Assembly (NCBI GenBank): GCA_905160935.1
Contig: CAJHZI010000495.1
Span: 892,501-956,500, forward strand
Length of the DNA: 64,000 nucleotides
Direction: 5' to 3'
From: Enchytraeus crypticus
Taxonomy: Eukaryota; Annelida; Clitellata; Enchytraeida; Enchytraeidae
The notes under the pieces are model-generated. The model was not told the DNA's origin. It saw only the letters and a program-made list of their open reading frames with translations, and did no database searches. Of this stretch, positions 12,901 through 26,300 are shown one piece after another (the first letter of the stretch is position 1; the number at the start of each line of letters is the position of its first letter). The position numbers and the translations under genes were made by a program.

Positions 12901-15184
12901 ATCAATCGCCTTCACAATATCTAGTTTATTAGTACTGTTAAATGATTACGTGTCTTTTTGTATGGTCGTTCTTAATTTAATTAGTTAAATTATTAAATTA
13001 TTATGATTGTAAATGCTCAGCCAGCTGTCGTGGAGACTCCGTCCTATGTAATAGAACTCTCAGCCGTTGTGTGCCTGTAGGCACTCTCTGCGACGGGATC
13101 AATGACTGTGGTGATAACGAGGATGAAGAGGACTGCAGTAAGCTAATCAATCAATCATACGTATGGAATTAATAAATCAATCAATCATATGCAGGCAGTC
13201 GATAGATAAATCATATCTAGGCAAACAATGAGTCAGTCAATCGTATGCAGGCAATCGATAAGGCAATCAATCGTATGCAAGAAATCAATAATCATCATTC
13301 AATCATAATCATCAGTAATAATAATCATCAGTCAATCAATCATTTGCAGGTAATCGATGCCAATCAATCATTTGCAGGTAATCGATAAGTCAATCAATAG
13401 TATACAGGCAATCGGTAAGTCAATCAATCATATACAGGCAATCAATAAGTCAATCAATTGATGTGATTTCATACCATAGACGGGCTTATTTCTGCGTATA
13501 CTTGCAAAAAAGTTGTTTAAACGCTATCTCACTGTTCCCAAAACAATGCTAATATTATAACTCGTGCTGTATTGAGCGATATAATTACATAATTCTTAGT
13601 ACTTACTTCTTATTTAGTTTATTATTTATCAAAATGATATTTCTAAAGGTTATCGATTGATGGATTAAAGGTTATTGATTGATTAAAGGTTATTCATTGA
13701 TTGCTCACTAGGTTCTTGCAGGAACAGGTATTGGTATAGGAATTGCGGGGGCGGGGTTTCTCAATGTGTCGCCGAGAATCGATTGTGTAACGGGATAATT
13801 GATTGTCCGAATGGAGGAGATGAAAGTAGTTGTGGTTGGTTTCAATTTATGTCATTTAATATTGTTTTAAATATTAAAATTTATTTTATTTTTGTTGACA
13901 ATTTTCATTGACTGTCGTTTTAACAAACACGCATTATAGTGAAGTGATCAACTTTGTTGATATGTTGATATCTATCACTTTCAATGTTATAAACATCGTA
14001 ATAAACATTAAACCTATGTTACTAAGATTTCATGAAATTTGTGCAAAACATTTGGAGCGATTCAATCCTACTCTAAATTGTAATCAATTGCATTGTGTTT
14101 CAAATGTTATTTACTAATCTCAGCGATATGGATTAGCTATTAAACTATAACAAATTAGCAATAATAATTTCACTTGAATGTCAAATTTGTGACCACCTTT
14201 TATATCTTGATATTTCTCCCGTAGAAGCTGATGATTACATACGGCTGCAAGACATTTTACCATTTCCTGTCTTCTAATTACAAAGAAACACATTGAAAAC
14301 GATTGTTTTGCGCTGCTAAGATCAAACTGCTAGGATCGACAATATAAAAACAGCATTTTTGTGTCAACAAACTGCGTCCGGCCTTCTTCTTCTAGTATCT
14401 GTTTACTTATTTCCTATTGGCTATGTCGTTCAATCTTGGCAATGAATAGTCACACTTTTACGTGGAATACCGCCATTTTTGTTGTGATATTCAGAGAACT
14501 GCGGTGGTCTGGCGGATCAGATCTTCTGCAACGGTACGAGATCTAAATGTATTCCACGCTGGACTCTTTGTAACGGTGGGAATGACTGCGGGAATTGGGA
14601 AGATGAACAGAACTGTGGTAAAATCATTCATTCAAAGCTTTAGCATTATGAATCAAAGGTTTTGGAATTCTCTCTGCCTCCAGATCTTTGCTCATGTTCT
14701 ACTACTTTCACTTTCCGTTGTAGGTTGAAAACATATCTCTTCCTACCATAGACTATTTCAACTTGCCTGACTGTTTCTTTATCACCGGACCGGTACCGTT
14801 TAGGATCTTTTTCTTCCTTTTAAGCACATGTTTTTAGATCTTTTGGGGTGAATCGATTTTTAGTGACATGTGATGGGGGGAAGTCCCTGACATCATCCTT
14901 GTATGAGGAAAAGGACGTTAAGCCTTTATTATGATTATTATTAAATTAAATAATTAATCTTATTTGGCAAAATATTATATTATTTAAGTATGTTAGTGAC
15001 TTTGCAAGAATGATAGAGAACTGACAAAACCTCTTAGCCGATTGCATGTAAGCGGTAAATCTTTTCAGTTACAACTGATCAAATCCCTTTAGATAAAAAT
15101 TTTGGAATTTAGATTTTTAGTGTTGTGAATTTTCGCTGCTCTACTGTAGTCGCCGCTGATGAATCGATACAGTTCTCGGTTGTT

Positions 15185-15226
<42 letters not shown>

Positions 15227-16525
15227 TCGTTTCTATTATCCTTAAAATAGGCAAATTATGATTATTAGTAACCGTTGCCCTTGGATGGCGCATCGATTGC
15301 AGCCAGCGCTTATTTAACAATAATCTTCCAAAAAACTATCTACATTCGGTCTTCTGACCGCCATCCAAAAACTAACCCAGCCGGATAAGGTTTAACTTCG
15401 TTTATTGAAAAGCAAAACCACGCTCCTTTAGGTAGTATATCACTAACGAGTGGTTCACAAGTAAAGTTTTTGGCCTACTTTAAGTACAATTACGACGATT
15501 AAGTCATAATCTTTGAACTGAGTAACTGAGTATAGTTAGAGATTTTGATAATATTGCGCAAATTATTAAACAAATCAAATAATTATAATTTACACATTTA
15601 ATCTGCTAATCAGAAGAACACTATAGTGACTGCGTAGTTTCATTTTGACTTTAATTTTTCTTAAATTTATTGTCGATTTTTGTGATTACAGAGGACTGTA
15701 ATGGTGATACTAACCTAATCTATTGCAAGGCGCTGTCTTACTGTGTATTTAAGGTGTTCTATGATAAGCAAGTGTGCGGTATTACACCAGGTTGACTCCT
15801 ATATATAATCCTCTTATTAAATTAAAGATATAGAAGTGATTAATCGTTTCTCTTTAATGAGCCAATATACGACAATAGTATTTTCTTGAGTTGATGTTAT
15901 GATATAGTTGATCAAAGAAGAGTGGAGGCGTTATATACCATGAACCTGCCAGTAGGCAGTACACTAAAAGAGAGATTTAATCCAGTTAAAGGAATCAACG
16001 GAGAAGTCTGGGATTGGGCTGGTAGATCCACTGTTTTTCCTCTGTTGTCAATTCTGGTTTATTTTAGTTAATTGCGTGAAGAAAAACTGATGTAATAAAT
16101 TAAGACTTGGCTGATTAATTCAATTTTTAAAACTAATAAATACGTTAGGTCTAGTACTAAACTGCTTTAAATTAAACTGTCAAATAGTAAACTGATTTAA
16201 ATTAAACTGTCAAACTGTCAAATAATTTGTTGACTGATAACAAACCTATTTGAATTTCCTGATAATTCTTTATCCAGCTGCGTGCAGTTTGAGGGTCGGC
16301 TTTGTTGCATGCAATAATTCTAACGACATCTGCATACCAGAGAGCGCTCTATGCAACGGCATCAACGACTGCGAAAATTGGGAGGATGAAAAATTCTGTG
16401 GTATTTTAAAGAACAATATTAACCATTAATTAATCGCAAATTTTTATAGTAATAGTGCCGATGTGGAAATCTATAATATCTGAAGGTTTTATCTATTAGA
16501 GCCTTTAATGTCGGATATTAAGTAC

Positions 16526-16586
<61 letters not shown>

Positions 16587-17067
16587 GCTATCAGGATGAA
16601 TTTGAATGTTGAGGGGATCGGGAATAGGTTGGCTCAGTCGAGATTGAGATGATATGGGCATATTGTGAGAAAGGCAGATGAGGATGTAGTAATGAGAGCT
16701 TGGAGGGAAGAACTGAATGTTAAGCTAGAGAGAGATTGACCGCAGTTGACGTGGGATGCGGTGATTAAGAAGGACATGAAAAATAGGGGATTGACTGTAT
16801 AAAGAATTTTTCATGCCTACAGCCCTAGTTGGATGCTTAGTTATGATATATGTACTGAATGCTGTACTTTATTATATCAGAAAACTGCCGTGAAAAGACT
16901 GAGCATGTGCTCTGCGAGGGAACAAACTCCACCTGCATAAAGACGAATCAGATTTGTAATGGAATTAACGAGTGTGGGAACATGATGGACGAACAGGATT
17001 GCGGTAAATATTTTAAAATTTGCATAGCATATAGAAATAGCAAGTATATATTGCATAGCATATATAA

Positions 17068-17099
<32 letters not shown>

Positions 17100-17185
17100 T
17101 TATATACATATATATATACATATAAATATATATATATATATCTATATATATATATATATATGTATATATATGGACATATATATAC

Positions 17186-17217
<32 letters not shown>

Positions 17218-17261
17218 ATTATATATATATTATATAGATATATTTATATATTTATATATAT

Positions 17262-17308
<47 letters not shown>

Positions 17309-20300
17309 CATAACATAATTTAGCATAACATAACATAACATAGCATAACTTAACGTAGCATAACATAACACAGCATAACAGAATAAAACGTAACATAGAA
17401 CATATCCTTAAACATAACAACAAATCTTGAGGCTAGTTAATTAAGATCTATAATTCATCACTGTATGGCCGATAGATTTTCACATATAATTTTTGTGTAC
17501 TTTTCAAGATGATGATGATGATGATGATGCTGATGACGACTAAAATGATGATGATGACGTGATGATAATGATGATAATGATGTTGATGATGACGATGACG
17601 ACGATGATGATGATGTCATGATGATGACGACGACTATGACGACGGCGATAACGACGACGATGATGTGATGATGATGAAGATGATGTATGTATTGTCACAT
17701 ATACTCGCAGAACGATGCGCTGGTATGCTGAACCTGATTCCCTGCAACAGCACAACACTGAAGTGTATCACTCGTGATCAGTTTTGTGATGGTCAGAGTG
17801 ACTGTCCCAACAGCGAAGATGAACTCAACTGTGGTTACTAATCCGCTCAGATTTTAATATAGTACATAATAAAATTTAATAAAATTTAATAATAAATAAA
17901 TATTATAAATGTAAGATTTTAATATAGTACATAATATTAATATATATAATTCTCAATATATTCTAGGCAAAAAATAAGCATAGTGTTAGAGAGTGCAATT
18001 TCTTAGTCATGCTGTTTCAAAAGTTTCCTTGATCTGTAAGAGTTGTTAAACCATTTCGGTGTTCTAACGAAATAAATTATCATCGTCATCATCGTCATCG
18101 TCATCATTATTGCCCTTTCTTACGCTAGCTTGGATCTTAGTGCTTTGTCACCTTTTACGACAAGTGACAAGTTCATTTCGCGGTTTGGTCTAATCTTCAG
18201 CAATCCGGACACAACAAAGTTTGTTAGGCATAAGTTCTAAGCAGAGAAAGAAGTGAAATGCACTACTTGCTGGAGCCAGTGGCGATGTCGGTAAGATACT
18301 CGACCGCGGATCAGTATGTCCGGGGTTCAAATTCTAGGCTCGCCCGTCACTGATATCGCTTTCGAGTGAAGCAACTGATGTTAACACTAGCTTTTTTAAT
18401 TTTGCTCACAAATTTCTATTCTGAGCCTTTGTATCCTCAAAAGAGAAATGCAAAGTTACCCATCTGTTATTCGTATATTCTAGTTATGCTTTATATTAAT
18501 TTTCGGAAAATTTTGTGACAAGCTCTCAAAATGTGTAATATATCAAGCTTTAGATTACTGATCTGCTTAAATAATTGGAGTTATAGGCTAATTACTTTAT
18601 CATAGAAATCATGCTACTGTTAGCTATGTTTATCCACCTGCTTTAGTCGCCTCCTAAAGAATGAATTCTTAAAGTTAACCTGGGTTAACACCTAAGCAAA
18701 GTATATTTCATTTCTGGACCTCCCGAGAATTATTGCGTTTTGTAACTACACATTAAGAATGATTTATCGAAGACTCTGCGCTAAAGAAATTTTGAAGGAC
18801 GTCCCTAATAAAAAGGTGAAAACATATTGGAGAAGATGCAGTTATTCACATTATTTGCATAATGGTAAATTTTTACCAAATGCTAAAGCACAAATTTAAA
18901 CACAAATCTTGTAATCTCTTTCATCTATCAGTGACTCCTTTAATAGAAACCGAATATTTAGTATTCAAATAAATGAGCCGAAGTTTTGCTCTCAAAGAAT
19001 TTTTGAGAAGACACTTTTTTAAAAATTTATTTTTAAATTTGCAGACACCTGTAGAGATAAGCTCGACTATGTTAACTGTAATTCAAGCAGAAAGGGAATG
19101 TGCGTACACAACAGCTGCCTGTGTGATGCCAGGAGAGACTGTCCCAATGGAGCAGATGAGATTGGATGTGGTTAGTTCACTTCGTCTAACATCATCATCA
19201 TCATCATCATCACCGTCATCATCATCATCGTAATCATCATCATCATCATCATTATCATCATCATCATCATCATCATCATCTTATTCATCATCTTCTCTTG
19301 AATCCCAGTTTAACTAGGGTCGGGTTGCGAATAGACTGTCTCAAATCCTTTCAGTCCTACATCACATCATCCATCAGTCAATCCCCTATTTGAGACTTTT
19401 CCATTCGTTTAGTTTTGTAGCAATTTCTGGAGCCTAGGCGCTCACTAACCGAATGTCCTTTCTGACGTTAGTGTGGATCTTAGTGCTTTAGTCGCCTTCT
19501 TCGGCACGTGCAGTCACCGGCTGGTCAATCCTTCAAACAATCTGCACACAACACGGGGATCTAAGCAGCTGAAAAATAATATAGAACTTGTGCAGCTAAG
19601 GAGCTGAACAATTTCTATAATCTTCTAACAGAATATTTTTAATGGAAATTGCTATCACGACCCTTGTTTAACTTGTACTGGCTGGAGCCAGTGGCGACGT
19701 TGGTAAGATATTCGACTGCGGATCAATATGTGCGGGTTAAAATCCTGGGCTCGCCCGCCACTGATATCGCTTTCGAGTGAGAAAACTGACGTTAACCTTA
19801 GCTTTACCAGGTTTTACTGACATCGCTTTTGAGTCAGGAAATTGACGTTAATCTAAGCTTTACCAGCTTTTACTTTGCAGAAGACTGTCGAGGACTGGCT
19901 CGGGTGTTTTGTGGAGGAACGACATCTTCATGTGTAGCCTCTCACGTTCTCTGTGACGGGGTGAACGACTGTGGTAACTGGGCCGACGAGATCAACTGTG
20001 GTATGCAATACTCTCTCTCTCTCTCTCTCTCGCTTAGTGCACTGCCTACTGGCAGGTCCATGGTATACATGTATAACGCCTCCACTCATCTCTATCTTCC
20101 GTTTTCCTCTTCGAATGTCTCAATAGCGTAGTGGTAACGTCATGAAGTTTTAAATGACAGATCCTGAGGTGTATTGAACCCTCGTGGGTTCGAATCCCAG
20201 ACGCGCTAATCTGAGAGTAAAATCTCGGACATTCACTGGACTGGTTACACGGACAATGGTCTAAATAGCCTAACGGTTTAAACATGTGGTACTAAAAAGT

Positions 20301-23300
20301 GATAGATATCAACATAGTTGATTATTCACTATAATGCGTGTTTTTTACTTTTTTTCACTGCCACATACGAATGGATCTTTGATTTAAAGATCCGTTCTTC
20401 CAATCATCCAATCATCTATAACATTCCTTTTTAAAACCATTATTCTTGGGGGATTCTGCTTATGATGAGGTGGGCCCCCTATGCCTTCCTCATCTACGAC
20501 TAACATTTACTGGGCAGGGGCGTCACCCCGGAGAAAACAATCCTGTTTACCCATGCAATACAAGAGTCAAATATTACAAACAAATCAATAACAATCAACA
20601 AATCAAATATTACAAACAAATCAATAGCATACAACGAGTCTAATAATAAAAATAAATCAGTAACATACAACAAGTCAAATAATAAAATAAATCAATAACA
20701 TACAATTAATAAAATAATAAAATAAAGTAATAACATACAACGAGTTAAATCATCTTAAAACTAAATCAATAACAATAATAAACACTACCAATAAACAGTA
20801 AAAATGAATAATTAAAAGTAAAAAGTTAACATTAACGTCAGTTTCCTCACTAATAACAAAAATAAAAAATACTAATATACAATAACAATCAATAATTAAA
20901 AAACGGATAAAGTCAACGTCAGTTTCCTCACTCGAAAGCGATGTGATTGACGGGAAAGCCCAGGATTTGAATCTCGTACATACTGATCCGCGGTCGAATA
21001 TCTTACTGAAATCGCCACTGGCTCCATTCAGTAAAAAGAAACAATTAATAGTGATTGATAGAAATTTAATATGATGATACCAGCCTCACCCTACAACATT
21101 CATTAAAATGACAATTAATTATTGAATACTAGATTTGTTTCAAAATGTGGTTGTAGTTGATATAATATACAGAAATTATCCGTTATATTTATAATTTACT
21201 ATATGACTTCTTTTATTGATTGATTGATTTATTGACTGAATTTTTAAGCTTGTGCTGATATAGTATATTAAATATCTTATAAGATGTATGTATTGATTTA
21301 TTGACTGATGACTTGCTCGATTGATTATCCGATATTGTAATTTATTCATATAGGCCTATTGATTGACTGAACTAATGTTCAGGTTACAGCTGGTGTAAAA
21401 TATTAGAGAATCCTGTACGATGTAATGGCACGTTCAACATATGTGTGGCACCAGTACAAATCTGTAACATGGTCAATGACTGCGGGGATTTTGAGGATGA
21501 AAGCTATTGTGGTTTGTCAATCTTTTATAATTTTAATTTGATCAATTTGGTAACATATTATCCTTGTCGGCCTTATTGTTGTATTTGTGGAAAATTCTAG
21601 AATATCAGATTTCCTTGAAGTTCATTTTAATAGTGGTTGTAGTAATAATAATATTGGTTTAACGTCCGTTTCCTCATCCAAGGATGATGTCAGGGACGTA
21701 GATAAATTAAAGTCACTTCCCTGCCCAGAAATGAAACCAGCATGTTGAATCAATAGAGTTTTGCTCTTAGAGCAAAATGACTCATAGGTATGAATTTTGT
21801 CTTATGGAATCCTGTCTGCTTTCATGTAGATTGACTATATCTAAGCTTAAAGCGTTCATCAGCAAAGGGTCATTCAAACCAATCTTATATTTCCGTAGCG
21901 ACTATTTCGGATTTCCGACTATTAAATAAGTTGTCAATAACGAATGCGGATGATCTACTGTAAGTGAATCAATTATATAAGTGGCGAAGTTACCAATGGA
22001 CTAGTAAAAATTGCAAACTCTGTGTCACTAATGGTCAAATTTACTACTGAGATAATCAAGTGTTTAAACTTCAACAGTTGCGTAAACAGCTGATTAGTGA
22101 CTTGAGTTTATGATACGTAATAGAGATCAATATGAACGAATGTTTCATTAGAATAATCGTTTGTTTTAAGATTACATATCAATAGAGAATAGAATGATCG
22201 AGGACCTGACAAAGAGAGTGGGAGGAGACCATAGACTACCTCCTCACAGATACTTCGCTGCCTATCTGGCAGTTGATATCAAATTTCGGCTGATGAGTAT
22301 CAACGATTTGGTAATTTCTCTCTGTAATATTCAAGGCGCCTAGTTTATTGCTTCTCATTATGAGATCCTGGGCATACTAGGAATCTCCTACGAACATCCT
22401 ATGATGAACATTTAAAGAGCAGTACTGTGAAATTGAGACAGATTGTGAAAAACTATCATATTATCTGTTCTGAACCGGTGGCTTGTTGGCACATTCTGCG
22501 ACACCGGATCAGTACGTGCAGTGTTCAAATCCAGTGCTCTCCCCTTCACTGACTTGCTATTAGAGCAGGAAACTGACGTTAAACTTAGCCCTTGCCTTAA
22601 TCATAAACAGTCTATTTGAGAAATCGATAACTATTACTAAGCTATATAACTCAATTTAACGTTTGTTTCGGAACAACTCTCAGAGACAGTACTGCAAGGC
22701 TTTGAACTCACGACCTCAAAAGGTCACGAGTTCAAAACGTGAACTCTTGACCTTCGGTAAACTCAAACTCGTGAACTTTGGCTTTGCGGTCAAACGTGCT
22801 ATCAACTTGGACACCAGTAGGTACAGACTAACTTCTGATTAAGTATATTTATCTAAGAATGCTAAAGAAATTTAGGGGATTAATTGATCCCAGTTAAACT
22901 TGGATTCAAGGGAAGAATGATGAATGGATGATGATGATGACGATGACGATGACGGTGATGATGATGATGATTCTTGAATTTAATTTCTTGATATCAACAA
23001 TTCGTCCATTCTGAGATTTGAAGTTGACCAAATATATATGCTTTTCTCTTTATCTCAGAAATCTCTTTAATGTTAATAATATTATTATTTATTATACTAG
23101 TAATGTTGTTGTGCTACTTATGCACGAATGTTGTTGTTGTTGTTGTAGTAGTCGTTGATGTTGTTGTTGTACTACGCAGGATGAACGAAACGAGGCACTA
23201 TATTCAAAGGTTATAATTGATTTGGTAAGTTGACCTTACATGTATATCAGAATTAGTATTGAAATAAAACGGTTTTCTTTTACGAATGCGCTCTATTCGC

Positions 23301-26300
23301 TTAATTATTTTAATTTAGCTCTTACACTTTTTCCAATTTTCCTCTTGTTACACGAAAGATCTACTGGTTTTTAGATATTTTTTCTTTCTTTCTCAGTTCA
23401 TTTTCCGTATAAAAAATTTCGCCTCTATGATTGTTGGCAAAAATAATTTTTCGTAAAACACAACTATGCATCAAACAGATCAATAATTTCACGACGCTTA
23501 GCACACTAGGCGTTTAATATGTACTGGGCAATATGCATACCGCTTTTGTAGGCCTATTATTTGTTTAAACGGGATTTTAATTCAGACCCAAATCGTTCAT
23601 ACGTTCTTTCGTATAGGAGACACCAACCTTAACTTAATCGTCATTCTGTAGACACTTTTATTTTAATTCTTTTTATAATATGATTTTTATTCTCATAAAT
23701 AATTGTAATTAATCTAAACTCGGCGCAGTTTGTGTTAACAATTTTCCTTAAGTATTCTAAAACAAGCAGTCACTTTATATTATCTCTTGAATTTAAACTC
23801 AATAAATATTAATATTTATAAAGAAGATGCATGAAGACGCTCCTGTCATCTCTTATAAAAATTCGTTTAACTGGGACACTAACTATGTTGATATTCTAGA
23901 GCTGGCAGGATGATTTTAGATTCTGGATCGAGGCAAACTACAACAGGGATTCAGTTGGGATCTCAGACAAGAGGCTGTGGAAACCAAATCTTGGCCTAAC
24001 CAACAGGTTTTCTTTTATGCATCTTTAGCTTTAAACATAACATAACCTAACGACACACTGGGTCAGGAAGCACATATGCTTGTTTAAGGTCCTCCTTCCT
24101 CTCCATGGTTATTAACAATCGTTGCCTTTTGATGGCGCATCAATTGCAGCCGGCGCGGCTTAAGAATAACTTTCCTTCACCCTGGGATAGGTTCCTTCAA
24201 ACCTGTCAACACTTGGTCTTCCAATGTGGTCACCCAAAAAGTACTAACCGAGGCCGATGTAGCTTTACTTCGATTATTGATGCTCTACTAAACCAAGTGC
24301 GCTAATCCCGACGTTGTGTGACGCACTCCTTTAAATATTGTTGCTGCTGAAACGAATTTATTTTATTTATTTATTTATTTATTTATTGCTTTATTTCAGG
24401 CGTAAAAACCCATACATGAATCTTGCACATAGAACAATGCAACAAAAACCAGAAAAGCAAATAGGCTGCGCATAAATTGAGCTATAGGCCTAAAACAATT
24501 ACTTATAGAATTAGGCATACAAGGCTATAATAGGCTCAGAACATCAAAACACTTAACTAGCATATTAGCATTATCCAGCAAGCACATTCTAAACTTTAAT
24601 CTGTAATTTGAAAGGATAGTATCAAAACTAGGCAATCCAGTTTCTAGCAGCGCGATGGTTAGGCTGCTGTAACGTTTGTATCCAAAAAATATTTTAATAC
24701 ATTTATTATAGCAAGATCGAAACTTCTCTATTGAACCTATTGTAAACGACGACCATAGTGCCACATCATAGAAGCACATACAATAGGATTTGAACAGGAC
24801 CTTCTTAACATTAAGAGAGCAATAAGCAAATCTACGCTTTAATATATTCGTACGCATAAACATACCACGTATTTCACGCTGTATATCGTTATTATCACAA
24901 CCATCATTGGTTATAATATGACCTAAATATTTAAACTGCGTTACATAATTAATAAAAGAATTGTCCAACTTAAATCTTGAAAATTCCTCTAATACACTCC
25001 AATTTCGATCCTTAGGAGCAAATATCATGGCGACAGTTTTACTAATATTAAAAGACATGTTAATAACTTTAGCGTTAAACTGTAAAGCTCTCCACGAAGG
25101 AGCAATGAGAACGATATCATCAGCATATGCAAGAATGTTAATTAATCTATTATTAATTGCACAACCAATCCCGGTATCTACTACAGCTCTAACCATATCG
25201 CGTATATATCTAGAGAACAAATACGGTGAAAGTACACTTCCCTGACGCGTACCATTTCCAATGTGAAAACAAGTAGAAACAGAATTACGCCATCGAACAA
25301 AGCATTGCTGTTTAGAATACCAGAATGCAAGAATAAATATAATACTGATGTTAATGTTATCGTCTAGTAATTTTCCAAACAATTTCCAGTAATTAACTTT
25401 ATCGAAAGCTTTACTGAAATCAACAAAACAGGTAAAAACATGACTTCCATGATGTCTATAATACTTGATAGTCTGCTTTAGTACATGAGTACATAATCCG
25501 GAGCAACATGTTTAAATGAACGTAGAGACTAGGACACGCGAATATGGATAAGATACTTTAAATTAGCTGTGAAATTCGGCAGACTGGTAGGTTAAATTGC
25601 CGACAATATTTATGATTGTTAAGTAAACTATTTCGGCTGACATTGCTTCTACATGTAACTTCAACAAAAGAGTGGTGATGACATTCAGCTTTGCTCAGTC
25701 ATGCTAGATGATGACGACGATGAGCTTATCTTTTGACTGAATTTATGAATCAATCAGTCAATCAATCAATCAACTGATTAGGCGCATTACTAATCACTTT
25801 ACTTTATTAATTTGAATTTAATTAATTTAAATTATTTTAATTTCTTACTTTGCTTTATTTTGTCGTACAATTTTAGCATCGATGATGTCTACGAAGATCT
25901 CTTCCGACCAAAGACAAACAAGATTCTTTTAAGAAACAATGGACTTTCTGCCATTCGATTTCTGGGAATTTCCAGAACTAGATGTCAATTGGACATGACG
26001 TATTTCCCATACGATAGTCAGGCATGCTACATAGAAATATCCCTATTCGACAGCAACTACCCCTACATACAATTCCTCTATCCTCCTCAGTCTATCGATA
26101 CTGATTTCTATGCGGAAAATACGCAGTGGACCCTCATAGACACAAAGACTGCGGTGAGCACGACCGTAATTAAACTCATTTAATTAATTATACTCTTTCT
26201 CTCTTAGTGCACTGCCTACTGGCAGGACCATGGCATATAACGCCTCCACTCTTCTTTGTCTTCCGCTTTCCTCTTCATTTCCACATATGCGTGGGTCTTT

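Noticed and set aside
13720-13734. Nearer acceptor TTCTTGCAG for LDLa module 8
   Set aside because: It would remove cysteine 1 and put the exon out of phase; the upstream CACTAG restores both.
20115-20200. Possible tRNA gene (A box and B box present)
   Set aside because: No cloverleaf can be completed, and the sequence is repeated as SINE-B with a fixed non-tRNA 3' part. The same applies to SINE-A copies.
24105-24305. Plus-strand 66-aa open frame
   Set aside because: It lies entirely inside a minus-strand SINE-5S copy and has no codon or homology support.
24045-24315. Genuine 5S rRNA gene
   Set aside because: The 5' third of 5S rRNA is degraded, and the sequence continues into a shared repeat body present in three dispersed copies, so it is a SINE.
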